DNA of 64,000 nucleotides from Ichthyophis bannanicus (Eukaryota; Chordata; Amphibia; Gymnophiona; Ichthyophiidae), in assembly GCA_033557465.1 (NCBI GenBank), contig CM066031.1:1667742800-1667806799 (forward strand), given 5' to 3'. This document shows, piece after piece, positions 42,285 through 53,257 of the stretch (its first letter is position 1; every line of letters begins with the position of its first letter). The position numbers and the translations under genes were made by a program. Under the pieces are notes generated by a model. That model was not told the origin of the DNA. It worked only from the letters and a program-made list of their open reading frames with translations, and searched no databases.

Positions 42285-43631
42285 TTATCATCTGCATTGA
42301 TGTGATATAGTATTTTATATTTTTTGAGAATGTTGCAGATTGGTTGAATGTAAATATTGAATAGAATAAAGGACAAAGATGAACCTTGAGGTACTCCTTG
42401 TGCCATGCTAAAGTATGATGATTTTTGATCACCACATTTTATCTGTTGAGTTCTGTTGGTAAGATAGGATTGAAACCATTTCAACGTGTTGCTGCGAAGA
42501 CCAATTTCATAAAGCCGTTGTATCATTTTTATATGTGAGACTGTGTCAAAGGCTGTGGATATGTCCATTAAGATCAGAAGAAATCCTTTTTTTAATATCA
42601 TCCATACCCTGATAAGATTATCCAGTAAGGAAGAGAGAAGAGTTTCAATATTGTGTTGAGGTTTGAAACCATGTTGATGTATGTCCAAAGGTGCATTTAA
42701 ATCAATATGATCTTGTAATTGCTTTAGAACAACTTTTTCAATTATCTTTGCAAGCACTGGTAGACTGGAGATTGGACGGAAGGATTTGGGATCTGTCTGA
42801 TCTAATGTGATATTTTTTAGAACTGGACGAATAATAGATTGTTTAAGGAAGGTTGGCATATATCTTTGATGAAGAGAAAGTTCTACTATCCTCTGGATGT
42901 GTTCAGCTAGTTGGTCCTTGGTATTTTTAATCCAAGTCATTGGGCAAGGGTCAGTGGTAGATGTAGTTGTATTCAAAGAGTCAATTATTTGCTTGATTTG
43001 AAGCACTGAAGGAGTATGAAAGATCTCCCAAGTAGTTTGGATTCCTGTGGTTGTTATGTTAAAATGGCTAGTAAGGAGGTTTGTAGAAAGGTGTTTAAAT
43101 TTGTTAATTATAAAATCAGCACATTTCTATGGATCAATATGTTTATTGTCAAATTGCATCATGTCCCTGGTGAGTCTTTGTACTATGTTGAAGAGTTCTC
43201 TGGGTTTATTTATGGCCTTCATAATGGTGCTAGTGTGGTACTGTTGCTTGGATTTGGCAATCAAATCATTGTATTCCTGCTGTTTGACTCTATATTGCTG
43301 TAAGTTACTATCTGTTTCATATTTTCTTCATGTTCTTTCAAGTATCCTTAGTGCTCTCTTTGATTGTCTGATAATATCAGAATACCAAGGTGCATTCTTT
43401 CTCTTGTAGGTATGAGAATGGAGCTTTACTGCTGCAGAAGCAGCTGTATTAATAACTAAATTCCAATTATCAATTATATTGTCTAAATTAATGCTATCAT
43501 GTTAAAGTTTAGGTAATATTTTTTGTAAGAATTGATCTTTCTGAAAGGTTTTGAATTTTCTCTTAAATTGTTCCTCTTTCTTGTGGCATGTTGAGGTTCT
43601 AATGGCTATTGAGAAGGCGATCACATAGTGA
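42285..43631 (-). pseudogene. L2-2 linker and RT N-terminal part
   Basis: Minus strand. 43,006-42,285 is open: SFRPISSLPVLAKIIEKVVL, GFKPQHNIETLLSSLLDNLI, LILMDISTAFDTVSH, QGVPQGSSLSFILFNIYI, then HINADD cut by DIRS A (YADD has become NADD). Upstream to 43,631 the linker encodes KRALRILERTWRK and NKPRELFNIVQRLT in broken frames. It joins the EN part beyond L2-4 (..ITPVP / SDHYVIAFSI..). Confidence 0.88.
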
Positions 43632-44715
43632 TTTTTATTTAAATGGATTTGTATCCCACCTTATCCTAAAATCAAGGCGGCTTTCACATCAAATGATTTA
43701 GATTTGTGGTAGGGTGGGGGTGTCGGCATGCAGTGGTTGAGTAGAAGTGTTTGTGAGGGAGAGGACCTGTAGAGTTTAATCAATACATGTAATATATACA
43801 GCATGTGCTATTTACAATGTACTATACACAGTTGTACTATACACAGTTTTGGGGAGGAGGACTGGAGAGAAAAAAGGGGGGGGGGAACTTTGAAGGGAGT
43901 GGGATGGTGGTGAATGGAGCAGGGTCTATGGACAGTTTACGTGATGTCGCTGTAGTGTTCTATGTAAAGTGTGGTCTTGAGTAATTTTCTGAATTCCTTC
44001 AGGTCGACAGTTGATCGTAGGCTGGTGGGGAAGGAGTTCCACATGGCTGGTGCCACGAGGGATGTTGCTCTCTTTGACGTGGTTTGCTTTGTTTTGGTGA
44101 AGTCCTTGAGGGTTACGATGGTGTCGGAGGTGCCTTTCCTCCTCGGCCTGTTTGCGTCAAATTTGATGATGGATAGTAGACTGTTCACTGAGAGGCCCTG
44201 TTTGATTTTGTAAATGTTCAATATGGTTTTGTATCGGATACGGGAGTCAATTGGAAGCCAGTGCAGGCTGTTCATCATGGGGGTTTTGTGATCCTGCTTT
44301 GAGGATCCAGTTATTATGCAGGCAGCGGTGTTCTGTGCTAACTGCAAGGGTCGGAGTGTTTGTTTTGGGAGTCCTAGGTAGATATGATTGCATTAATCCA
44401 ATAATGGTGTGATGATGGCTTGACAAACAGTCCGGAAGTGGTCTTGGGAGAGGAGCTTGAGGCATCTGATGATTCTCATCTTTAGATAGCCATTCCTGGT
44501 GGTTTTGCTGATGTGAGCTTGGAGGTTCAGCTCTCTGTCGAGGGTGAATCCAAGGTATTTCACCTCTGGTTTTATGGGAATTGTGATGCTGTTGAGTTCA
44601 ATGCTGGGTGGTGAGAGGAATGTGGGGTTTCTTGTTATGAGTAGTGCTTCTGTTTTGTTGTAGTTTATGGTCAAGTTGTTTTGAGTGAGCCAGCTCGTCA
44701 TCTGTTGTAGGCAGG
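43632..44715 (-). mobile_element. L2-4: 5'-truncated L2 in L2-2 EN
   Basis: Reverse L2 with a TTTTTATTTAAATGGATTTG 3' end at 43,632, a 3' UTR holding a GT/AC-rich repeat (43,795-43,850) and RT C-terminal frames 44,701-44,393 (MTSWLTQNNLTINYNKTEAL.., PEVKYLGFTLDREL) and 44,347-43,937 (MQLAQNTAACIITGSSKQDH.., NSLHWLPIDSRIRY, APAMWNSFP). The protein closely resembles L2-1, so it is the same subfamily. It splits the ITPVP..SDH block of L2-2. One frame break near 44,370. Confidence 0.9.
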
Positions 44716-45560
44716 AACTGGAGTAATTGTCAGATCAGTGGTTTGATCATTTATCAGCATTTGGTCTGATGGGAAAATAAGATCAGGACATGTTCCATGC
44801 TGATGTGTAGGTGAATTCACAATTTGAGTGAAATGGAGAGACTGCATAGCTGAAAGAAATGCTTTGGATTCTTTAGTAGAAGAGGATCAAAGATTGTAGT
44901 TTCCTAAGGTGATGAAAGGCTTATACTGAGAGGTGTGTGCACAAATTGTCTCCAGTATCGAGGAGAAATCCATAGACTTAGCATTCGGAGGCCCATATGA
45001 GAGACAAATAGTTAGATAATTGTTGGAGATGGTAATGTATTTACTCCTATTGTCTGGACAAGTGTTGTGATTTAAAATTTATAATGATTTCTAGTTAGAA
45101 TTAGTACACCTCCTCATTTTTTATGGGTTCTTGTACAGTTAAATGCAGTATATCCAGAAGGTGTAATCTGATTAAGTATAACCTGATCTGTGTTTGTGGG
45201 CCAAGTTTCAGTAATGCAAACAATATCTGGGTTATTATCTTGTATGTAATCTAATATGGTGTCTGGCTTATTTCTAATAGATCTTGCATTAGTTAGTACA
45301 CATTTTATTATGGACTCCGTGATAGGGTTTATGTATTTATTGTGCTTAAAATGTGAATAAGTTAAGTGAGCTAAGTTATGATATTCTTTTACTAAGTGTG
45401 ATGGGTGTTGAGAATGTAAGTTGGCAACGGAAGGTAGAGGGAAAATAATGACCATGGGAGTGAATAACGTGTAAGGTCTTATGACAATGCCCTTAGAATG
45501 TTGTGCTAAAGTTAGTATAATTATAGTATAAGCTAAGGTACAGGAACTATGAAGATGCAT
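44716..45560 (-). pseudogene. L2-2 endonuclease domain
   Basis: Minus strand from ~45,560: TNARSIRNKPDTILDYIQDN, VCITETWPTNTDQ (catalytic Glu), GYTAFNCTRTHKK, GGVLILTRN, then degraded frames and HQHGTCPDLIFPSDQ..LTITPVP at 44,820-44,730. Stops and frame changes throughout the second half. Confidence 0.85.
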
Positions 45561-45948
45561 TTTAAAACAGTATTAGACTCTACCTCAGTTTTGTTAAATA
45601 ATAATGTTATGTTGTAAATGTATGGTATAGTTAAATAGCTGGTGCAAGGCCCGATTATGTTCTTATCAAGGGATTCACGGAGGGTCCCCGCCCTAGGGCC
45701 ACGACAAAGGGCCCTTTGGGGTGGTCCTTAGGCGCGGGCCCGCCAGACGCACGTGCTCCTAATGTCCGTTCCTTTAATAGGTGGCTGTGCCGGTATCAGC
45801 TGACAACAATGGCAGTTGTTAGATCAGTACAGGCTGCTATCAATCCACACACCTGATGAGCAGTGGAATTTAAATGATGCCTCAGCAGCCCCTGATTGGT
45901 TGTTAGCTGAATTGGGAGAGGAGATAGCTGTGCCACTGCTAAATCACA
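45561..45948. repeat. L2-2 upstream region and first copy of a 131-bp repeat
   Basis: No gene seen. 45,660-45,760 is GC-rich (GGGTCCCCGCCCTAGGGCCA). From ~45,821 a unit AGATCAGTACAGGCTGCTAT.. runs to CACTGCTAAATCACA. A second copy (AGATCTGTGCAGGCTGCTAT..) follows at 50,958-51,083. With the Penelope element and one TSD removed, the two copies are tandem with a 131-bp period. They may be 5' UTR monomers of L2-2. Confidence 0.65.
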
Positions 45949-46594
45949 CAAAAATATCACAGGTCACTAGACAACTAGATACTCTCAAAAAAACCACAAA
46001 TGTCGTACTATGAACTTCCAATGATGGATCACTAGCTTTCACGAGGTCTCAGTAAAAAATAACACTGCTGGCATAAGGTTCTCACTGTATAGCCGCATAT
46101 GTGTTGTGGTACATCAACGACCTCTCAAGCATCAAGGTAATTGAAGCACAGTCCTTCCAATATAATATCATAAACCACAAATAGTAAATACTCAGCTTCA
46201 GGAAGGACTGGTCCTACGCTTTGCCAGAATTAAATGATCCCGACGTACAGTCCCGGTACCAGCCAGACGTTTCAAATCTAGTTTCTTCAGGGGACCGATA
46301 AACTACACTACAAAAGAACAAACAAACACTAATAAGAACCATCACCTCCATTACTAAAAACTAACTGTTTTACTATTAAAATATATGACCAACGGGCCTC
46401 CTACCTGAGATGCTGCCCACGTTTAGTTTACAATAGACTCCTCTGGACTCATGTCCGTAGCAAAAAACGCCGCGCATGCGTTGAGCAAGCAAAACCTCCA
46501 TTTTTAAATCCCTCTAAGAGGGCGGGCCCTCAAAAAAATGCCTACCTAAATCTGCGCTCTACATAGAAAATGCTACCCAGTCTCAGTCTCAAAA

Positions 46595-48650
46595 TCACAT
46601 ACAAGCGTGCCAGTCTATCTGCCCATTCAACCCCGTTGGGTATAAAGTGTTTAATCTAAAAATCAACCATTGTTCCCGTTTAATAAGTGTCTGATCTAGA
46701 ATCTTACCCTGGCTACCACATACCACCTGTTCTAAACATAGACAGCGCAACTGTTCAAAAACATGAGATTTCTCCAGGCAATGTTGAACCATCGGCGCTT
46801 CTACACATTTACGATTTATACGGCTGCAATGTTCACGCATTCGTACTCGAAACGGGCGGGTGGTCTTTCCAACATAACAGAGACCACAGGGGCATATAAC
46901 TGCATAAACAACTTGTCGCGACTCACAGGAGGTCGTACTCCGAATACGTAAGGAAACACCCTGATGTACAAAAGTGTCTTGACTCATTGTTATATCACAA
47001 ATATCACAGGACCCGCACGCGGAATGACCACCACTCGTTGTTCGCCTCCTCTCTCCCCCATCAGAGGAAATCACAGCCGGACTGAGAAGATCCTTTAAAT
47101 TGTGATCTCTCTGCCACACACACCGAACTGTTTTCTGGTCCAAACCGGGCACCGTCGCCAAGATGTTACTATGTCTCCGAAAGACCTTCTGAAGTTCCCC
47201 ACTAAGGGGAGAATACCGCGAGATAAAATTCACATATGTGTCATCGTATTCATTCTGAGTTTTCCTAGACTCTGTCTCCAGTAATAATGCTCGGTGATTA
47301 TAAAGAGCCCTAGTATATGCCCGCTTAGGGTAACCACGCTGGAGGAAATTATGCTGTAAACCCCGAGCTTTCTGCTTAAAATCAGCCTTATCCGAACAGT
47401 TTCGGCGGTACCGCAGGAATTGAGAAAACGGAAGACCCAATTTTAAACGCGGTGGGTGCATACTGGTGTATTGTAAAAAAGTAACCCGATCCGTCGGTTT
47501 TTTAAAAACCGTGGTTGTCCAGCCTTCCGCCGTTTGCGTTACACAAACGTCAAGATAATGTAGTGTGGTAGAATGATACGTGAATGTAAATTTAATATTG
47601 ACATCACAGCCATTAAGCCATAAAATGAATTCTTCCAATTTTTCTACTGTTCCTTGCCACACCAAAAAGACGTCGTCTATAAACCTTTTCCACAACTTAA
47701 TATAGACAGAATACTGAGACGAGGCCACCCACCGTTCCTCAAAAAGTTCCATATAAAGGTTTGCTCTAGAAGGGGCGCATGTAGCGCCCATAGCAACCCC
47801 TGATATCTGTTGGTACAGTACCCCTTGAAACACGAAATAATTCCGATAAATAGCTAATTTTGCTATACTAAGCAAAAAGGTTTTCCTCTTCTCGGACATG
47901 TCCACGCATTGATCTAGCACCCACTCAACTACTGATATTGCCGCTCCTTGCGGGATATTAGTGTAAAGAGACACTACATCTAGTGTCACTAGCCATACAT
48001 TTGGTTGAACTGCTAAAGAACTTTGAGTTTCAAGAATATTTAAAAAATTAGTGGTATCCCGCAAGAATGAGGGGATAGTCGATAGACGAGGTCGTAAATA
48101 TGAATCTACAAAAATCGACAATTGTTCTAAAATACTCCCTCGGGTCGATACGATGGGCCTACCCGGTGGTTTTTGTAGATTCTTATGGATTTTTGGGACC
48201 AAGTAAAATTTAGCTGTAGTAGGGGCTTTAGGATTCAAATAATGGTATTCTTGTTTCATAATAATATGTTGTTTTAATGCTTCTGAAGTGAGATCATTAA
48301 TTATCCGCTGAAGTTCTATAAGCGGATCCTCCTGTAAACACACATATACTGATGTGTCTTGTAACTGAGATAAAGCTTCTGTAACATAATCATTAACTGC
48401 TATTACCACAATTGCACCCCCCTTATCAGCCCTTCTAATAACAATGTCAGTGCGGGCCCGTAGATCCTGCATGGCTTTTCGCTCGTCTGTAGTGAGAGCT
48501 GTATATTGCAACCCGCGAGTGTTTTCCAGAGACTTAACATCATGCAAAACTGCTTGTCTATATACCTCCAATGCTGGGGGAAGAACACCCGGCGGAGACC
48601 AGGTAGATTTTATGGGTAAACGAACTCTACAAGACCCGATTCCCTCGGAT
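46595..48650 (-). CDS. Penelope RT and GIY-YIG endonuclease
   Basis: An open 658-codon frame (48,571-46,595), with the same frame continuing upstream through RVRLPIKSTWSPPG to ~48,650. RT blocks are IRRADKGGAIVV, FYLVPKIHKN, GRPIVSTRGS, TLDVVSLYTNIPQ, SGVAMGATCAPSRANLYM and catalytic KRFIDDVFLVW, then FKKPTDRVTFLQYTSMHP. The C-terminal part has CGSCDICD (Cys motif) and the GIY-YIG-type VVYAVICPCGLCYVGKTTRP..REH. These supply cDNA synthesis and target nicking. A single frameshift near 48,630 separates it from the upstream frame; otherwise intact. Confidence 0.94.
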
Positions 48651-49635
48651 CGGTTTCATTCGTGAATGTCTCTGATGCCGCAAATCCTGCAAAATAATTT
48701 TTTAACCACAGTTTTCTAATTAGAGCCTCAAAATCAACTCTAAACTGAAAAGAGTCAAATCCAAACCGGGGAACAAATGATAATCCTTTATTTAAGAGTG
48801 ATATCTCAGCCGCAGAAAGCTCATGTCCTGATAAATTCACCACTAGATCTTCACCAGACTGTGCTGTCTTCTCCAGTATCATTTTTTCTTGGTGGTGTTG
48901 CGTTGTTTCAAGCGCTCGGATTCTTTTTTCTTTCTGGTTTTTCCGTTTGTGGCCTCCTCCAAAAAAATGCGCCCCTTCTTTTGAAGATCTGGTAGAGTCC
49001 GTGGAGGTTGCGTCATCGGAATTATCATCAAAATTCACTCTCTTCCCTGATTTTCGCGTTTTCCGTTTACTATTCATCCAGGGATAGACATATCCCTCTG
49101 CATAATTCATATTATCCCACTTGAATTTTTTCAACTTGACTGCCATCACCTCTTGGTGAAAGGACTCTAGCTGTTTCTTAATGTCTTCTGTTTTTGAAGA
49201 AAACACTCCCTCTGACTCTACTGATTTCAGACTAGCTTCCATCAAATTCAGTTCTTCAGTAAGTTTCTCAATATCACTTTTAGCTGTGTCGACTATCAAA
49301 ACCATCAGGTCTAAGGCACACTTATTAAGAATGTGATTCCACTTTTCTAGAAATACTGCTTCCAACACTGGCTTTCGTGGCTCTTTATAGATCCGGAGTC
49401 CTCTCGGTATTTGCTGGCGATGAATATACTCAATCAATGAGTACCTATGCAGTTCCAATCTTGTCTTCTTTTTATGCAGTTTCAAAAAAGCGTCCCAGGT
49501 GACTTCATTAGAGGAATTTAGTTGTAGATCTAGTTGAAAAAAAGGAGTCTTTTCCTTGGTCAAACTCACGATATGATCGTGTGTAAAACTTAAAATATTT
49601 TTCCATCCTTCTAGACCAGCCATAATTGTGCTCAC
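48610..49635 (-). pseudogene. Penelope N-terminal protein region
   Basis: A 341-codon frame upstream of the RT, in the order seen in vertebrate Penelope elements. It is a charged, helical protein with a coiled-coil-like block (DIEKLTEELNLMEASLKSVE), a basic stretch KRKTRKSGKRVNFDD, another KRKNQKEKRIRALETTQHHQ, and LSGHELSAAEISLLNKGLSF near the C-terminus, a motif that commonly precedes the RT in this family. It runs into a stop at 48,610 because of a 1-nt frameshift near 48,630; in the other frame it continues directly into RT. Confidence 0.85.
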
Positions 49636-49664
49636 ACAAAAATATCACAGGTCACTAGACGACT

Positions 49665-50940
49665 ATTACTGGAGACAGAGTCTAGGAAAACTCAGAATGA
49701 ATACGATGACACATATGTGAATTTTATCTCGCGGTATTCTCCCCTTAGTGGGGAACTTCAGAAGGTCTTTCGGAGACATAGTAACATCTTGGCGACGGTG
49801 CCCGGTTTGGACCGGAAAACAGTTCGGTGTGTGTGGCAGAGAGATCACAATTTAAAGGATCTTCTCAGTCCGGCTGTGATTTCCTCTGATGGGGGAGAGA
49901 GGAGGCGAACAACGAGTGGTGGTCATTCCACGTGCGGGTCCTGTGATATTTGTGATATAACAATGAGTCAAGACACTTTTGTACATCAGGGTGTTTCCTT
50001 ACGTATTCGGAGTACGACCTCCTGTGAGTCGCGACAAGTTGTTTATGCAGTTATATGCCCCTGTGGTCTCTGTTATGTTGGAAAGACCACCCGCCCGTTT
50101 CGAGTATGAATGCGTGAACATCGCAGCCGTATAAATCGTAAATGTGTAGAAGCGCCGATGGTTCAACATTGCCAGGAGAAATCTCATGTTTTTGAACAGT
50201 TGCGCTGTCTATGTTTAGAACAGGTGGTATGTGGTAGCCAGGGTAAGACTCTAGATCAGACACTTATTAAACGGGAACAACGGTTGATTTTTAGATTAAA
50301 CGCTTTATACCCAACGGGGTTGAATGGGCAGATAGACTGGCACGCTTGTATGTGATTTTGAGACTGAGACTGGGTAGCACTTTCTATGTAGAGCGCAGAT
50401 TTAGGTAGGCATTTTTTTGAGGGCCTGCCCTCTTAGAGGGATTTAAAAATGGAGGTAGTGCTTGCTCAACGCATGTGCGGCGTTTTTTGCTACGGACATG
50501 AGTCCAGAGGAGTCTATTGTAAACTAAACGTGGGCAGCATCTCAGGTAGGAGGCCCGTTGGTCATATATTTTAATAGTAAAACAGTTAGTTTTTAGTAAT
50601 GGAGGTGATGGTTCTTATTAGTGTTTGTTTGTTCTTTTGTAGTGTAGTTTATCGGTCCCCTGAAGAAACTAGATTTGAAACGTCTGGCTGGTACCGGGAC
50701 TGTACGTCGGGATCATTTAATTCTGGCAAAGCGTAGGACCAGTCCTTCCTGAAGCTGAGTATTTACTATTTGTGGTTTATGATATTATATTGGAAGGACT
50801 GTGCTTCAATTACCTTGATGCTTGAGAGGTCGTTGATGTACCACAACACATATGAGGCTATACGGTGAGAACCTTATGCCAGCAGTGTTATTTTTTACTG
50901 AGACCTCGTGAAAGCTAGTGATCCATCATTGGAAGTTCAT
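49665..50940 (+). pseudogene. 5'-truncated inverted Penelope copy
   Basis: A + strand copy beginning at the codons LETESRKTQ and continuing through CDICD, the GLCYVGKT endonuclease block, one TGA at 50,107-50,109 (after RPFRV; Arg in the other copy) and the C-terminus ..IDWHACM at 50,355, then the 3' UTR to 50,940. It is nearly identical to the reverse complement of 46,010-47,290. Confidence 0.93.
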
Positions 50941-51083
50941 ACTGCTAAATCACAGGCAGATCTGTGCAGGCTGCTATCAATCCAGGCACCTGATGAGTAG
51001 TGGAATTTAAATGATGACTCAGCAGCCCCTGATTGGTTGTTAGCTGAATCAGGGGAGGAGATAGCTGTGCCGCTGCTAACTTG
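50941..51083. repeat. Second copy of the 131-bp tandem repeat
   Basis: Begins with the Penelope TSD ACTGCTAAATCACA and repeats AGGCTGCTATCAATCCA.., CAGCAGCCCCTGATTGGTTG and ..GTGCCGCTGCTAAC. CR1-R resumes right after it. No gene. Confidence 0.8.
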
Positions 51084-51600
51084 AATAGTCTTAAATAGGT
51101 TACCCTGTAGCTTCAATGCATGCCCCCTAATTTATGTTTATGTTTATTCCATTTGATATACCACCCTTTATAACATAGTCTTTCTATATTTTGATGGCGT
51201 AAACCATCGATCTACATTTACCCATTCCACTCCATTCATTAATTTATAGACCTCTATCATATCTCCCCTCAGCCGTTTCTTTTCCAGGTTGAAGAGCCCT
51301 AACCTTTTAGCCTCTCTTCATAGGGGTATCCTTCTATCCCCTTTACCATTTTGGTGACTATTCTCTGTACCTTTTATAATAAAGCTATATCCTTTTTAAG
51401 ATACGGCGACCAGAACTGTACGCAATATTCAATGTGTGGTCGCACCATCGAACGATACAGAGGCATTATAATATCCTTTGTTTTATTCTCCATTCCTTTC
51501 CTTATGATACCTAGCATTCTATTTGCTGTCCTGGCCACCGCTGCACACTGGGCGGAGGGTTTTAACATGTTATCCATGATGACACCTAAATCTTTTTCCT
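51084..51600 (-). pseudogene. CR1-R: CR1 RT C-terminal part
   Basis: Continuation of CR1-R after the 39-kb nest. The minus strand encodes (from the right) KDLGVI.DNMLKPSAQCAAVA, RTANRMLGIIRKGMENKTK, MPLYRSMVRPHIEYCVQFW and KKDIALL, then degraded KERLRGDMIEVYKLMNG-like text and the ..NLFKTN end at 51,090. A 48-bp L2 3' fragment is inserted at 51,129-51,176. The 5' end is at 51,600, where DIRS C resumes. Confidence 0.9.
51129..51176 (-). repeat. Short L2 3'-end fragment in CR1-R
   Basis: AATTTATGTTTATGTTTATT then CCATTTGATATACCACCCTT lies between CR1 bases ..CATGCCCCCT and AGTCTTTCT.., which are adjacent in CR1-1. It resembles the last ~48 bp of an L2 (TTTATTTATTT..GATATACC). Confidence 0.7.
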
Positions 51601-52460
51601 CTCTCTTAGCTTCCTGAAAGTTCAGGTAGCAGCTTTGGCCTGTTTCAGAGGTCTGGTGGCTGTTAAGTCTCTAGCCTTACACCCAGATGTTTTGCGCCTT
51701 CTTCGGGAGATTTGGCATCTGCGTCCTCCCCTCTGGTCTGTGATCTCTTTCTCGGATCTGTTTCTGGTGCTTAGGGCCCTGACTTTGTAACCCTTTGAGC
51801 TTTTGAAGCAGGCTACTCTGAAGGATTTGACATTCAAGATTTTCTTCTTGGTTGAGATTTGTTCCACAAGGCATATTTCTGAACTGCAGGCTCCGACTTG
51901 CTGAAATCCTTACCTATCTTTTTCAGAAGAGGCTGTTTCCATTCTACTTGTGCCTTCCTTCTTAGCTAAGGTGATTTCTTCCTTTCATGTGACTCAGGTA
52001 GTTTGCCTGCCTTTCTTCTCTAAGGAGCAGTGTTGAGGGAAGGATAAGAATTTTTGCCTTGTGGATATCCAGAGGGTGCTTCTCCGGTACTTGGAGGTTA
52101 TGAATTTTTTTCATAAGTCAGACCATCTTTTTGTGCTGTTTGCTGGCTGGCACAAAGGTGCCACAGCAGCTAAATCTACATTGGAGTGCTGGATTAAGGA
52201 GGCCGTTGCCTTGGCACATCTGTTGCAGAACTGGCCTGTTCTGGAGGGTTTGCACACCCATGCTACCCAAGTTCACATGTCCTTGTGAGTGGAGCTCAGT
52301 AGCCCTTGCAGACATTGATAGGCAACAACATTGGCATCACTTTCCACTTTTGTCAAGCATTACTGCTTGGTTGTCCACGCTCGGACGGACATAGCCTTTG
52401 GCTCTAAGGTTTTGCGAGCTGCTGTGTCTTCTTCCTGCCCAGTGAAGGCATAACTTTGAT
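51601..52460 (+). pseudogene. DIRS C fragment 4: tyrosine recombinase
   Basis: Encodes LKVQVAALACFRG.., HPDVLRLLREIWHLRPPLWS, a degraded FLVEICSTRHISELQAPT (first Arg region), LLVPSFLAKVISSFHVTQVV, LFVLFAGWHKGATAAKSTLE, a degraded His/Arg block (HTHATQVHMSL) and FVKHYCLVVHARTDIAFGSK (Tyr region). At least four in-frame stops and a lost HxxR make it dead. Much older than DIRS A or B. Confidence 0.85.
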
Positions 52461-52921
52461 TCGTCCCACTTGTCTGGACTGATCTAGCAGAACAATATGG
52501 AAGGTGACATTTTACTTACCAGATAATGTCCTTTCCTTGAGTCTTCCTAGACCAGTCCAGGGTCTGCCCCCAGGAACTGTTTGCTCTGTTCTTTTGTGGT
52601 GTTCCCCTGCGAGCTGCTATGATTTATATACTTGGCTCTGCAGGTCCATCTTCTACTGACAACCTTCTGTTTATGCTACCTGTACATAGTTCTCTACTGT
52701 TTGATTACTCATGTTTGTCCACGTTTAGGTTGTGTGAGGCTTGCCATGTTCTCCCATATGCTTTGGGATGGATACTGAAGAGACCTCTGGTGGCTGAGGT
52801 AGACAGAAGCATGGAAGCGATGTCACCAAAACCCATGCTCCCCACTGGCTCCTTGTCTCCACCAATCTGCTGGCAGGGGAGCACAACACATCCATCTGGA
52901 CTGGTCTAGCAGGACTGGTAA
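52461..52921 (+). repeat. DIRS C terminal region with ICR
   Basis: No gene. CTGGACTGATCTAGCAGAAC (52,474-52,493) and AGACCAGTCCAG (52,550-52,561) flank a TTTACTTACCAGATAATGTC stretch, and the end at ~52,890-52,921 again reads TGGACTGGTCTAGCAGGACT. This is the expected DIRS 3' layout of ICR then terminal repeat. The next DIRS fragment abuts at 52,922. Confidence 0.65.
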
Positions 52922-53257
52922 AGCATAGTTACTTACCTGTAACAGGTGATCCCTGGGAACAGCAGGAATTTAGTCTTCACATATGAGTGACATCAGTACC
53001 GATGGAGCCCGTGCAGGAATGCTCCCCAGCATCCAATAGAAAAGCTTTTGTGAGCATCCCACTGCGCCTGCGTAGATACCTTCCCGCCTTTCCAGCTCTC
53101 CCTTCTCAGTTGAGTTTGTAGCTGAGATAAAAGGAGAGAAGGAGAAGAAGACCTACAACTCCTAGGGGAGGAGAGGGGGTTGTGAAGACAAAATTCCTGC
53201 TGTTCCTGGAGATCACCTGTTACAGGTGAGTAACTACGCTATCTCCAGGAACAAGCA
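52922..53257 (-). mobile_element. DIRS D: isolated DIRS 3' terminus
   Basis: Matches the left end of DIRS A (19,823-20,160): AGCATAGTTACTTACCTGTA.., CAGGAATGCTCCCCAGCATC, the GAGAGAAGGAGAAG spacer and the ICR start (TTCCTGGAGATCACCTGTTA..CTATCTCCAGGAACAAGCA), then cut off in the middle of the ICR at 53,257. It carries no coding sequence. It belongs to the DIRS A subfamily. Confidence 0.9.

Larger units (their letters stand above)
45949..50940 (-). mobile_element. Penelope-like element: inverted pair with 14-bp TSD
   Basis: A Penelope-like retroelement flanked by ACTGCTAAATCACA at 45,935-45,948 and 50,941-50,954. It holds a long minus-strand copy (46,010-49,632) and a 5'-truncated + strand copy (49,665-50,940) in inverted orientation, separated by a 32-bp sequence (49,633-49,664) that also occurs at the left edge (45,945-45,976). 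Mixed-orientation partial copies with short direct repeats are typical of Penelope integration. The two copies are nearly identical, so it is recent. Confidence 0.93.

Noticed and set aside
43795..43850. Short GTACTATACACAG repeats as a satellite
   Set aside because: Only two or three local units inside the L2-4 3' UTR; simple slippage.
46687..46951. Plus-strand small frames over the Penelope RT end
   Set aside because: Exact antisense shadows of the endonuclease region; the same shadows appear opposite the inverted copy at 49,999-50,263.
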